Assembly: GCA_022414725.1 (NCBI GenBank)
Contig: CM039464.1
Location: 39,251,134-39,315,133, forward strand
Origin: Microglena sp. YARC
Lineage: Eukaryota; Chlorophyta; Chlorophyceae; Chlamydomonadales; Chlamydomonadaceae
Length of the DNA: 64,000 bases
Direction of reading: 5' to 3'
Both the position numbers and the translations under genes were made by a program. Below the pieces are notes generated by a model. That model saw nothing but the letters and a program-made list of their open reading frames with translations. It did no database searches and was not told where the DNA came from. This document shows, one piece after another, positions 42,530 through 54,610 of the stretch (the first letter of the stretch is position 1; each line of letters opens with the position of its first letter).

Positions 42530-45500
42530 CTCACCTCATGATCAGCCACCTCCCTGACCCACCCCTAACCAGAGCAATGCACTCCCTGTACTTTAACACC
42601 CTACCACCACCACTACTGCCATCACCACTGCCACCAGGCCTGTTCATGCTCCACCTCCTCATGATCAGCCACCTCCATGACCCCTGACCAGAGCAATGCC
42701 CTCCCTCTATTTAAACATCCTACCACAACCCCCAACACCGCCACCCCCAACACCACTGCCACCAAACCTGTTCATGCCTCACCTCCTCATGATCAGCAAC
42801 CTCCCGGACCCACCCCTGACCAGAGCAATGCACTCCCTCTACTTCAACATCCTACCACAACCACCACCACCGCCAATACCACTGCCACCAGGCCTGTTCA
42901 TGCCTCACCTCCTCATGATCAGCCACCTCCCTGACCCGCCCCTGACCAGAGCAATGCACTCCCTCAACTTGAACATCCTACCACAACCACCACCACTGCC
43001 ACCGCCAACACCACTGCCACCAAACCTGTTCATGCCTCACCTTCTCATGATCAGCAACCTCCCTGACCTTCCCCTGACCAGATCAATGCCCTCCCTGTAC
43101 TTTTACATCCTACCACCACCACCACCGCCACCGCCAACACCACTGCCACCAGGCCTGCTCATGCCTCACCTCCTCATGATCAGCAACCTCCCCTACACGC
43201 CCCTTACCAGAGAAATGCCCTCCCTCTACCTAAACATCCTACCACAACTACCACCACTGCCACCGCCGACACCACTGCCACCAAACCTGTTCATGCCTCA
43301 CCTCCTCATGATCAGCAACCTCCCTGACCCGCCCCTGACCAGAGCAATGCCCTCCCTCTACTTGAACATCCTACCACAACACACCACTGCCACCGCCAAC
43401 ACCACTGCCACCAAACCTGTTCATGCCTCACCTCCTCATGATCAGCCACCTCCCTGACCCGCCCCTGACCAGAGCAATGCACTCCCTCTACTTGAACGTC
43501 CTACCACAACCACCACCACTGCCACCGCCAACACCACTGCCACCAAACCAATTCATGCCTCACCTCCTCACAATCAGCCACCTCCATGACCCCTGGCCAG
43601 AGCAATGCATTCCCTATACTGAAACATCCTACCACAACCACCACCACCACCACCGCCAACACCACTGCCACGAAACCTGTTCATGCCTCACCTCCTCATT
43701 ATCAGCAACCTCCATGACCCGCCCCTGACCAGAGCAATGCACTCCCTCTACTTGAACATCCTACCACCACCACCACTGCCACCGCCAACACCACTGCCAC
43801 CAGTCCTGTTCATCCCTCACCTCCTCATGATCAGCAACCTCCTGGACCCACCCCTGACCAGATCAATGCCCTCCCTCTACTTGAACATCCTACCACAACC
43901 ACCACCACTGCCACCGCCAACACCACTGCCACCAGGCCTGTTCATGCCTCACCTCCTCATGATCAGCAACCTCCCTGACCCGCCCCTGACCAGAGCAATT
44001 CCCCACCTCTACTTGAACATCCTACCACCACCACCACTGCCACCGCCAACACCACTGCTACCAGGCCTGCTCATGCCTCACCTCCTCATGATCAGCAACC
44101 TCCAGGACCCACCCCTGATCAGATCAATGCACTCCCTCAACTTGAACATCCTACCACAACCACCACCACTGCCACCGCCAACACCACTGCCACCAGGCCT
44201 GTTCATGCCTCACCTCCTCATGATCAGCAACCTCCTTGACCCGCCCCTGACCAGAGCAATGCACTCCCTGTACTTTCACATCCTACCACCACCACCGCCA
44301 CCGCCAACACCACTGCCACCAGTCCTGTTCATGCCTCACCTCCTCATGATCAGCAACCTCCCTGACCCCTGACCAGAGCAATGCCCTCCCTCTACTTGAA
44401 CATCCTACCACAACCACCACCAACAACGCCACCGCCAACACCACTGCCACCAAACCTGTTCATGCCTCACCTTCTCATGATCAGCAACCTCCCTGACCCG
44501 CCCCTGACCAGAGCAATGCCCTCCCTGTACTTTTACATCCTACCACCACCGCCACCGCCAACACCACTGCCACCAGGCCTGCTCATGCCTCACCTCCTCA
44601 TGATCAGCAACCTCCATGACCCCTGACCAGAGCAATGCCCTCCCTCTACTTGAACATCCTACCACAACCACCACCACTGCCACCGCCAACACCACTGCCA
44701 CCAAACCTGTTCATGCCTCACCTCCTCATGATCAGCAACCCCCCTGACCCGCCCCTGACCAGAGCAACGCACTCCCTCTACTTGAACGTCCTACCACAAC
44801 CACCACCACTGCCACCGCCAACACCACTGCCACCAAACCAGTTCATGCCTCACCACCTCACAATCAGCAACCTCCCTGACCCGCCCCTGACCAGAGCAAT
44901 GCACTCCCTGTACTTTACATCCTACCACCACCACCACTGCCACCGCCAACACCACTGCCACCAGGCCTGTTCATACCTCACCTCCTCATGATCAGCAACC
45001 TCCCTGACCCGCCCCTGACCAGAGCAATGCACTCCCTCTACTTGAACATCCTACCACAACCACCACCAACAACGCCACCGCCAACACCACTGCCACCAAA
45101 CCTGTTCATGCCTCACCTTCTCATGATCAGCAACCTCCCTGACCCGCCCCTGACCAGAGCAATGCCCTCCCTGTACTTTTACATCCTACCACCACCGCCA
45201 CCGCCAACACCACTGCCACCAGGCCTGCTCATGCCTCACCTCCTCATGATCAGCAACCTCCATGACCCCTGACCAGAGCAATGCCCTCCCTCTACTTGAA
45301 CATCCTACCACAACCACCACCACTGCCACCGCCAACACCACTGCCACCAAACCTGTTCATGCCTCACCTCCTCATGATCAGCAACCCCCTGACCCGCCCT
45401 GACCAGAGCAACGCACTCCCTCTACTTGAACGTCCTACCACAACCACCACTGCCACCGCCAACACCACTGCCACCAAACCAGTTCATGCCTCACCACCTC

Positions 45501-47165
45501 ACAATCAGCAACCTCCCTGACCCGCCCCTGACCAGAGCAATGCACTCCCTGTACTTTACATCCTACCACCACCACCACTGCCACCGCCAACACCACTGCC
45601 ACCAGGCCTGTTCATACCTCACCTCCTCATGATCAGCAACCTCCCTGACCCGCCCCTGACCAGAGCAATGCACTCCCTCTACTTCAACATCCTACCACAA
45701 CCACCACTGCCACCGCCAACACCACTGCCACCAGGCCTGTTCATGCCTCACCTCCTCATGATCAGCAACCTCCATGACCCGCACCTGACCAGAGCAATGC
45801 CCTCCCTCTACTTGAACATCCTACCACCACCACCCACACCACCACCGCCAACACCACTGCCACCAAACCTGTGCATGCCTCACCTCCTCATGATCAGCCA
45901 CCTCCCTGACCCGCCCCTGACCAGAGCAATATCCTCCTCTACTTATACATCCTACCACCGCCACTGCCACCGCTAACACCACTGCCACCAGGCCTGTTCA
46001 TGCCTCACCTCCTCATGATCAGCCACCTCCCTTACACGCCCCTTACCAGAGCAATGCCCTCCCTCTACCTAAACATCTTACCACAATCACCAACACTGCC
46101 ACCGCCGACACCACTGCCACCAAACCTGTTCATGCCTCACCTCCTCATGATCAGCAACCTATTTGACCCGCCCCTGACCAGAGCAATGCACTCCCTGGAC
46201 TTATACATCCTACCACCGCCACCACTGCCATCACCACCGCCACCAGGCCTGTTCATGCCTCACCTTCTCATTATCAGCCACCTTCATGACCCCTGACCAG
46301 AGCAATGCACTCCCTCTACTTGAACGTCCTACCACAACTACCACAACTACCACCACTGCCACCGCCAACACCACTGCCACCAAACCTGTTCATGCCTCAC
46401 CTTCTCATGACCAGCAACCTCCCTGACCCGCCCCTGACCAGAGCAATGCCCTCCCTGTACTTTTACATCCTACCACAACCACCACCAACGCCACCGCTAA
46501 CACCACTGCCACCAAACCAGTTCATGCCTCACCTCCTCATGATCAGCAACCTCCCTGACCCGCCCCTGACCAGAGCAATATCCTCCTCTACTTATACATC
46601 CTACCACCACCACCGCCACTGCCACCGCCAACACCACTGCTACCAAACCAGTTCATGCCTCACCTCCTCATGATCAGCAACCTCCCTGACCCGCCCCTGA
46701 TCAGAGCAATGCACTCCCTCTACTTGAACATCCTACCACAACCACCACCACTGCCACCGCCAACACCACTGCCACCAGTCCTGTTCATCCTCACCTCTCA
46801 TGATCAGCAACCTCCTGGACCCCACCCCTGACCAGATCAATGCCCTCCCTCTACTTGAACATCCTACCACAACCACCACCACTGCCACCGCCAACACCAC
46901 TGCCACCAGGCCTGTTCATGCCTCACCTCCTCATGATCAGCAACCTCCCTGACCCGCCCCTGATCAGAGCAATGCACTCCCTGGACTTATACATCCTACC
47001 ACAACTACCACCACTGCCACCGCCAACACCACTGCCACCAAACCTGTTCATGCCTCACCTCCTCATGATCAGCCACCTCCCTGACCTGCCCCTAGCCAGA
47101 GCAATGCACTCCCTGTACTTTTTATATCCTACAACAACCACCACCACAACCACCATCACTGCAAC
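42530..47165 (+). repeat. About 129-bp minisatellite, roughly 35 units, encoding Pro/Leu-rich repeats
   Basis: Unit: gcaatgcactccctctactt, gaacatcctaccacaaccac, caccgccaacaccactgcca, ccaaacctgttcatgcctca, cctcctcatgatcagcaacc, tccctgacccgcccctgacc. The spacing is mostly 126-135 bp in steps of three, so one frame stays open for up to 253 codons (MPSLYLNILPQPPPLPPPTP, NLFMPHLLMISNLPDPPLTR). Breaks cluster at a recurrent short variant (tccatgacccctgaccag) that loses four bases and creates a stop. Larger blocks are themselves duplicated: 44381-44991 and 45027-45632 are almost the same. It is probably satellite DNA rather than a gene. Confidence 0.85.
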
Positions 47166-47214
47166 CGCCATCACCACTGCTTACTGTCTGTGCATAGCAG
47201 GCACCCCCCTGATG

Positions 47215-48625
47215 AGATGATCTGTTGAGCTGCCAGGCAGCTGCCCAGCCTGACACTCTGTTATTTGTACCGCATTCCAGCTGAATTAGTGGCGTGTACA
47301 GATTGCAGGTAGCTGCCCTTCCAGTCTAATGATCTGTAGAGTTGAAGTGTTGTAAATAGATTGCAGGTGTAGCTGACGATGTGTAGAGCGTTTCCCGCGC
47401 TTACTGCCTGCCTGCCCTGTGCATTGCAGGCACCACCCTGCTGAGATGATCTGTGGAGCTGCTAGGCAGCTACCCGGCCTGGCGCTCAGCTATTTGACCC
47501 GCAGTCCAGCTGAATCAGGGGCGTGTTCAGATTGCAGGCAACTGCCTTTTTAGTCTGGTGATCTGTTGTGTTGAAGTGTTGTATTTAGATTGAAAGTGTG
47601 GCCGGCAATATGTACAGCGTCTCCTGCGGTAACTTTCTGTACGTTGCATGCACCACTCTGCTGAGATGATCTGTGGAGCTGCTAGGCAGCTGCCCAGCAT
47701 TGCACTTAGCTATTTGTACCGCAGCCCAGCTGAATTAGTGGCGTGTTCAGATTGCAGGTAGCTGCCCTTCCAGTCTAGTCATCGGTAGAGTTGAAGTGAT
47801 GTATTGAGATCGCAGGTGTGGCCAGTGATGTGTAGGCGTCTCCCGCGCTTACTGCCTGCCTGCCCTGTGCATTGCAGGCACCACCCTGCTGAGATGATCT
47901 GTGGAGCTGCTAGGCAGCTACCCGGCCTGGCGCTCTGCTATTTGACCCGCAGTCCAGCTGAATCAGGGGCGTGTTCAGATTGCAGGCAACTGCCTTTTTA
48001 GTCTAGTGATCTGTTGTGTTGAAGTGTTGTATTTAGATTGAAGGTGTGGCTGGCAATATGTACAGCGTCTCCTGCGGTTGCTGTCTGTGCATTGCAGGCA
48101 CCACTCTGCTGAGATGATCTGTGGAGCTGCTAGGCAGCTGCCCAGCCTGGCGCTCTGCTATTTGTACCGCAGTCCAGCTGAATTAGTGGCGTGTTCAGAT
48201 TGCAGGCGTGGCAGACTATATGTAGAGCAGCTCCAGAACATCTTGTCTGTACTTTGCAGGCGCCAACCTTTTTTATATTATATGTACGGCTGCTAGGCAG
48301 CTGCAAGGTTAGTGGTCTGCTATATGTACAGCAGACGACCAGCTGAATTAGTCATGTGCTCATATTGCAGGCATCTGCCTAGTCTGTTGATCTGCAGAGT
48401 TGGAGTGTTGTGTTTAGATTGCAGGCGAGGCAGACAATATGTAAAGCAGCTCCAGCTCGCATGGCCTGTCCATTGCAGACGCTAGCCTTGTTTATATTAT
48501 ACGTACAGCTGCCTAGCAGCTGCAAGTCCAGTGGTCTGCTATATGTACAGCAGACGACCAGCTGAATTAGTCATGTGCTCATATTGCAGGCATCTGCCTA
48601 GCCTGGTGATCTGTAGATTTTGAGT
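47215..48625 (+). repeat. About 230-bp tandem array, six units
   Basis: The unit starts gcattgcaggcaccaccctg, then ctgagatgatctgtggagct, gctaggcagctgcccagcct, cagctgaattagtggcgtgt, tcagattgcaggtagctgcc. Units start at about 47193, 47425, 47650, 47873, 48097 and 48254; the last ones have diverged and lost the middle. No persistent frame exists. Confidence 0.85.
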
Positions 48626-51168
48626 GTTGTGTTTTTGAAACCTCGGCCTTTTGAAACTCGCACACGCTCTCAAGGGCACCACGGCACTGCTATTTCCCCA
48701 CTTCATGCCATGCAGCTATTGGTGCTATATGGTGGGTGCTATAAGGTGGGGGGCTGGAGTTAAGGGCTTCGCGTGGGGGTGAAGTTGGGGGGATTTATAT
48801 TTCACGGAGGGGGGGGGGGGGGGGGGGGGGTCAGCCCTCCTCAAGTTGTATACACAGGGTGACAGGTCCAATAATTTTTTTACTCCTGCTTATGCCCAGT
48901 ATAACTCATTTTCTAAGTCAAACTTAAATCTGATTTGAATTTGAAACATGTAAAAAGGATTCCGCCATCCGGCCTTGGTAATCAGGGCCAATTAATGGAG
49001 CGCCCTAAATCTGTAACATCCGCCAACCTTAACATCCGCCATGATTTTGGGTGCCATCCGCCATCTCTATTTTCTGCCAACATATCATGCGCCTACGGTA
49101 ACCTCCTTAAAACGGTTTCGATTTGATTGCTGTAATGTTTTCAGATGGCCTGACACCGTGTTGCTCACTGTCATCTACCCACAGACACCAGGAATATATT
49201 AATATACCTACCGTGGAACGAAGGGATTTAAGTTGCTCGCCGTCTGCTGGTGGAGTGAACATGGGCAGCACCACTCCATACTTTAAATAACCGGATACCG
49301 TGTACGTGAACTTGAACTCTGTTAGTTACTTGTTACATCATCCGTGTAAAGATAGTTCAAAGATATGCCTAGGAGTCTAGGTGTCTAGCTGACTTAACAC
49401 AGATAATGAATAAGTGTCGTGTCCATGCATTGAAATATATTAATGATACCGTTAATTGTATTTCCCGGTATGTGGGTCAGTCTATTTATATCAGAGATTT
49501 ATAACTGCCATGATAGCGGTTAATTGCTTGGCAAACTCGACAGGCACAGCAATGGCAGTCCTACAGTGACAATCTGCAAGACCTGTCCTGGCACAGCATG
49601 GCTTGATGGAATCTACCCCCTTCAGCAAATGCTTCACGCACACTCCCAGCACAGCCCAGGGCACCAGCGGGCACCAGGGGCATACACCCTGCGCTCCTTC
49701 GCTCGAAGTTTGAATAGGCAGGACCAAACGCCAGTTTCCGCTGGTACGCATTCAAACCAGCAAGCAATTAGAGTCGCAGGCGTTGCACCACTCATTGCGC
49801 ATGCTGTCGTTGATGAACAGTTGAAACATTCCGAGAATGCTAGCGAATAATACAAAGGCTCCATTCAATCCCATCTCGATTGGATGTCAGAGAGGGCTGC
49901 CTGCAAGATCTGGGCTTCTTTTCATCCCCCCTACTCCCGAAGATGCCCATCGCTCACCGCGAATCAGCTATCCTTGCCTCCTGGGTTCCTAGCTGCACCT
50001 AAGTCTGGATCTTACTTTGTTAGTCGCCTGAAACCCCACCATGCCCATGCCTGTGCTCTTACCCATTCTCTTACCCATTGACCCATCCCCCAACAACTTG
50101 GAATGCTTGCAGGCCAACAACATACCCCCAGAAGCTGGCACCTCGGGTACGCGATGCCCTGTCCTGCTGTCCGCCCTGCCCTGATCTGGTCCCCTTGACC
50201 TTCCGTGCCGTACTCCCCTCTCGTGGCATTCACTGCCATCCTCCCCATCATGCACAACCCTGCATCCTGCCCTTCATTGCTCTCTAACGCATCTTTATCA
50301 CATTCCAGCCCCTTGCCGTGCTCCCTGCCCTTCATAGATTACCATACCATACTGATAGCCATCACAATGTAAGTTCAGCTCTTAATTCTTTATGACATCC
50401 TCATTGGCCCAGATCATGTTACTCGGGTCATCTCATCACTCAGCGTATCTCACTCAGCATTGCTGATTTGTTGGGGGCTTAGGCAACCTTTTATGTGGCC
50501 TTAAAAGGTGCATGTGTGTGTGTGTGTGTGGGTGGGTGGGTGGGGGGGGTCTGCAGGGGGGCGGAAAAGGGTGCGAAAAACCTGCCAAAGACCGCCTAGA
50601 TTTGCAATGCAGATCATCTCATTCAGCTTGTCTCATCCCTTAGCCCAGAAAATGAGCGTATCTCACTCATCTCATCTCTCACAGTTCATCTCCTCACTTA
50701 GCGCATCCTTCTTAGCTCAGCTCATCACTCAGCCCAGCTCATCAATCAGCCCAGCTCGCTCAGCTCATCCCATTCAGCTTATCTTCTCGCTTAGCTCATC
50801 TCGCTCAGCTCAGCTCAGCTCGCTCAGCTCATCCCATTAAGCTTATCTCCTCACTTATCGCATCTCGCTCAGCTCAGCTCATCAATCAGTGCATCTCACT
50901 CATTTCATGTGACCTAGCTCATCTCATCACTTTGCGCATCTCATCACATAGTGCATTTCACTCAACTCATCTCATCTTATCGCATGATCTCACTTAGCTC
51001 ATCTCATCACTCATTGCATCTCCTCACATGGTGCATCTTACTCAACATTTTTCAACGCTTAGCGCATCATCTCACTCAGCTCATCTCATCACTTAGCTCA
51101 TATCTTCACTCAGCACATTCATCACTCACAGCATCTCACTCAGCTCATCTGGTCCCTCATTTATGTAG
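48626..51168. other. Unassigned stretch with simple repeats
   Basis: 48806-48831 is a G run beside the end of a poly-C family copy (gtcagccctcctcaagttgt). 49500-50340 is non-repetitive and has 60-110-codon ORFs on both strands (for example 49524-49850 +), none recognised. 50510-50560 is (TG)n/(GGTG)n. 50600-51160 is a degenerate array of cagctcatctcactcagcgc-type 10-20-bp repeats. Confidence 0.5.
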
Positions 51169-51259
51169 GGAGATTTCCAAGTGAAGGACGTGGTCTACAC
51201 TAAGTGGGATACTGAGGCTACTGATGCCTCCGAGAGGTTGCAGTCCCATCCACTGAAAG
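51169..51259 (+). other. Possible orphan exon
   Basis: An open block preceded by TTTATGTAG and followed by AAAG|GTAGG, reading GDFQVKDVVYTKWDTEAT then DASERLQSHPLK. Composition and codon use look coding, in contrast to the repeats on both sides. No partner exon or domain could be found, so this is speculative. Confidence 0.2.
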
Positions 51260-51409
51260 GTAGGATACATCTTACGCTTTTGCCTGCCCATGGGCATCAA
51301 TATAATTTCATTATTTTGATACTTAGTTCCATGAGTCGACCAGACTGTACGGGGTTAGTCATGCATGCATTGTCATGCATGGGAATGCTCTTAAGAGATA
51401 GCTCACCCC

Positions 51410-52725
51410 ATGCTCAGATAGCCTGCTTTCAATTGCTGGTCCCTGCCCTAGCCCATGTAGCCAGCCTTCCATTGCAGGTCCCTCGGCCTGGCCCCCTCTC
51501 ATACATATAGCCTGCCCTCCATTGATTGTCCCTGTCGTCACTCGTGTAGTCTACCTTCCATTGCTGGTCCCTGCCTCCGCTCTCGTAGTCTGCCCTCCAA
51601 TGCTGGTCCCTACCTCCACTCATGTAGCCTGCCCTCCATTATTGCTGGTCCCTGTCTTCACTCATGTAGCCTACCTTCCATTGCTGGTCCCTTCCTCCAC
51701 TTATGTAGCCTGCCGTCCAATGCTGCTCCATGCCTGTGCTCATGTAGCCTGCCCTCCGTTGCTGGTCCCTGTCTTCACTCGTGTAGCCTACCTTCCATTG
51801 CTGGTCCCTGCCTCCGCTCATGTAGGCTGCGCTTTATTGCTGGTCCCTGCCTCTGCTCATGTAGCTTGTCCTCCATTGCTGGTCCCTGCCTCTGCTTGTG
51901 TAGCCTGCGCTCCATTGATGGTCCCTGTCGTCACTCATGTAGCCTGCGCTCCATTGCTGGTCCCTGCCTCCGCTCTCGTAGTCTGCCCTCCAATGCTGGT
52001 CCCAACCTCCGCTCATGTAGCCTGCCCTCCATTGCTGGTCCCTGTCTTCACTCATGTAGCCTACCTTCCATTGCTGGTCCCTTCCTCCGCTCATGTAGGA
52101 TAGCCTGCCGTCCAATGCTGGTCCATGCCTCCGCTCATGAAGGCTGCCCTCCATTGCTGGTCCCTACCTCCGCTTATGTAGGCTGCCCTCCATTGCTGGT
52201 CCCTGCCTCCGCTCATGTAGCCTGCGCTCCATTGCTGGTCCCTGCCTCCACTCATGTAGCCTGCCCTCCATCGCTGGTCCCTGCCTCCGCTCATGTAGCC
52301 TGCGCTCCATTGCTGGTCCCTGCCCTCCAATGCTGGTCCTTGCCTCCGCTCTCGTAATCTGCGCTCCATTGCTGGTCCTTGCCTCCACTCATGTAGCCTG
52401 ACCTCCATTACTGGGCCCTGCCTCCGCTCATGTAGCCTGCCCTCCACTGATGGTCCCTATCGTCACTCACTTAGCCTACCTTCCATTTTTGGTCCCTGCC
52501 TCTGCTCTCGTAGCTGGCCCTCCATTGCTGGTCCCTGCCTCCGCTCTTGTAGCCTGCCCTCCAATAATGCTGGTCCTTGCCTCTGCCCATGTAGCCTGCC
52601 CTCCAATGCTAGTCCCAGCCTCAGCTCATGTAGCATGCCCTCTATTTTTGGTCCCACAACCTGTCCCAGTGTATATAGCCTGCCCTCCCATGCTGGTCCT
52701 TGCCTTAGCTCACGTAGCCAGCTGA
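51410..52725. repeat. About 40-bp minisatellite, over 30 units
   Basis: Unit tagcctgccctccattgctg then gtccctgcctccgctcatg. Units of 36-45 bp vary in length, and a higher-order unit of about 370-400 bp (51540-51900 versus 51900-52100) is visible. Reading frames of up to 193 codons on both strands (VPASAHVACPPLL / GRDQQWRAGYMSG) are products of the array. Confidence 0.92.
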
Positions 52726-54360
52726 CGAACTACTCTTCCAATTTATATGTAGCCACCTGACTGACATATGGATGCCTAACTAGCTGAATGACTGACTCAA
52801 AAACTGGCTAATTAACTGACATAATATATTTGGTGCACAATTCCAACATGAAAAAACTTTCCATATGCTTTGTTCATGTGCTTACATCAAGGATGCTTCC
52901 ATTGGGACGTGGGAGGACTTGATCAAGTATTGTGGAGGCAATTGGTGCCATGGATCGCGTGGCAATAGCTTGGCCCATGGAGTGCTTGGCAATGAAACCG
53001 ACTGCCAAGGATGAGGGTAGCCCATTAAGGCCAACCGACTGCCAATGATGAGGGAGCTCGGTAAAGAAGAAGGTAGCACACTTGGACCTGGGTGACATCT
53101 ACGAATGGGATAAACCTACAGCTGCTCCCACCTCATCCACCGCACTCCAAGATGGTACTGCCATTGGTGTCAAGGCTCCCGATGCATAACCTACTAGCCG
53201 GGACATGAGAAGAAAGGCCACATAGGTAGATAGCTAGATAGGTATTGGAGTCTAGGAGTAGGGCTAGCTGCTCTAAAGAGGGCTAGCTGTTAGGCACTCT
53301 TCAGGGATGGGATATCTTGATACTTTATTACACATAATCGATGCTGCATATTCCTGAGTGTCGAGGCTTCCAATTCAAAACCTACAAGCCGAGGCCTGGG
53401 CAGGGGGAAGAAGGCCCCCTAGGTAGATAGCTAGATAGGTACCAGAGTGTAGGAGCAAGGCTACCTGCTATAAAGAGGGCTGGCTGTTAGGCACTCTTGA
53501 GTCTTGAAGGATGGGATCTCTTGAGACTGTATTACTCACAGACATAGTAGGATTAGTAGCTAGTGAAGGTGCGGTCCCAAGCATATAATTCCCATGTAAG
53601 GAGTATGTGTCTTGTAGCTAGTTGCCTTTCTGACAATCTAATGGAGTAATGCACTGCCATGTATCACAAATTGTACAACTGGTAGGATGAGGGGTTGCAC
53701 GTAATTTGTGTGGTTGCTTGCATGTTGCTTGCTTATTGTAATTTGTTGATTTATTTTTGGTCAGAAGAGTTAGAAATGTTATGAGTGGGGTTTGCGTTAC
53801 AGTAGTGGGTCAGTTTGCCTGTATAATGGTGTTTTATTGTAGCTACCTGTCTATCAAGTTGTTGAGAAGTACAACTTTACTTAATATACATGTAAACTAA
53901 CTCATGGGATGATTTTAAGATCACCATGAACAATTTGTAATCCAATTTCGAGATTATCTGAAGAGCATCCAGATACGTATCTGCTCATTTCAAATTATTA
54001 TCTCAGATATTTATCTCAGATATTGCACAGATACTATTTAGATGTTATCTAGCTACCACAGGTACAGGCGCATGTACGGTTTCAGATATTGTTTAGACGC
54101 TATCTAAACAGTATCTAGTAATACAGATATCCGTATCTAGATATTGTTTAGATACTCTCTCTAAGCAGTATCTAGAAATACAGATATACGTATCTAGATA
54201 TTGTCTAGATACTCTCTAGGCAGTATCTAGATACTACAGATATCAGTATCTATGCACCAGTATCTGTGATATCTAGATACCATCTAGATAGTATCTGTTT
54301 AGTATCTGAGATAATAATTTGAAATAAGCAGGTACGTATCTAGATACTCCTCAGATAATC
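52726..54360. other. Unassigned stretch with local duplications
   Basis: 52890-53100 has a minus-strand open block (SLAVGFIAKHSMGQAIATRS) with an internal duplication (gccaagg/aatgatgagg). 53051-53188 has a 43-codon plus frame ending GTAIGVKAPDA. 53180-53350 and 53365-53540 are diverged copies of one another (gatagctagataggta, gagggctagctgttaggcac). 53940-54350 is rich in tatctagatac/cagatatc palindromes. No gene can be named. Confidence 0.45.
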
Positions 54361-54610
54361 GGTCGGTTCCCTGAGTGCTAGGACTCATTCTGAACCAAGT
54401 TCTGCTAAACCTAAAAACCATCCCAACCCTACTCAATCGAAAAATATCCGGAACAAGCAAGACAGACGAAATCCTCCTACCACGAACTCTGCCATTCACC
54501 TTGTCATTGCCCTTCTTCTCGTCAACTGCCTGAATTTAGCCGCCGCTTCAACAGCCTATCTCCGCACTCCTTTATCTTTCTTCGCACCTAACACCTACCC
54601 AGCAACCAGC

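Noticed and set aside
51522..52447. Long frames of VPASAHVACPPLL and GRDQQWRAGYMSG repeats
   Set aside because: Both strands are open over the same 40-bp satellite; unit length varies and there is no start context or domain.
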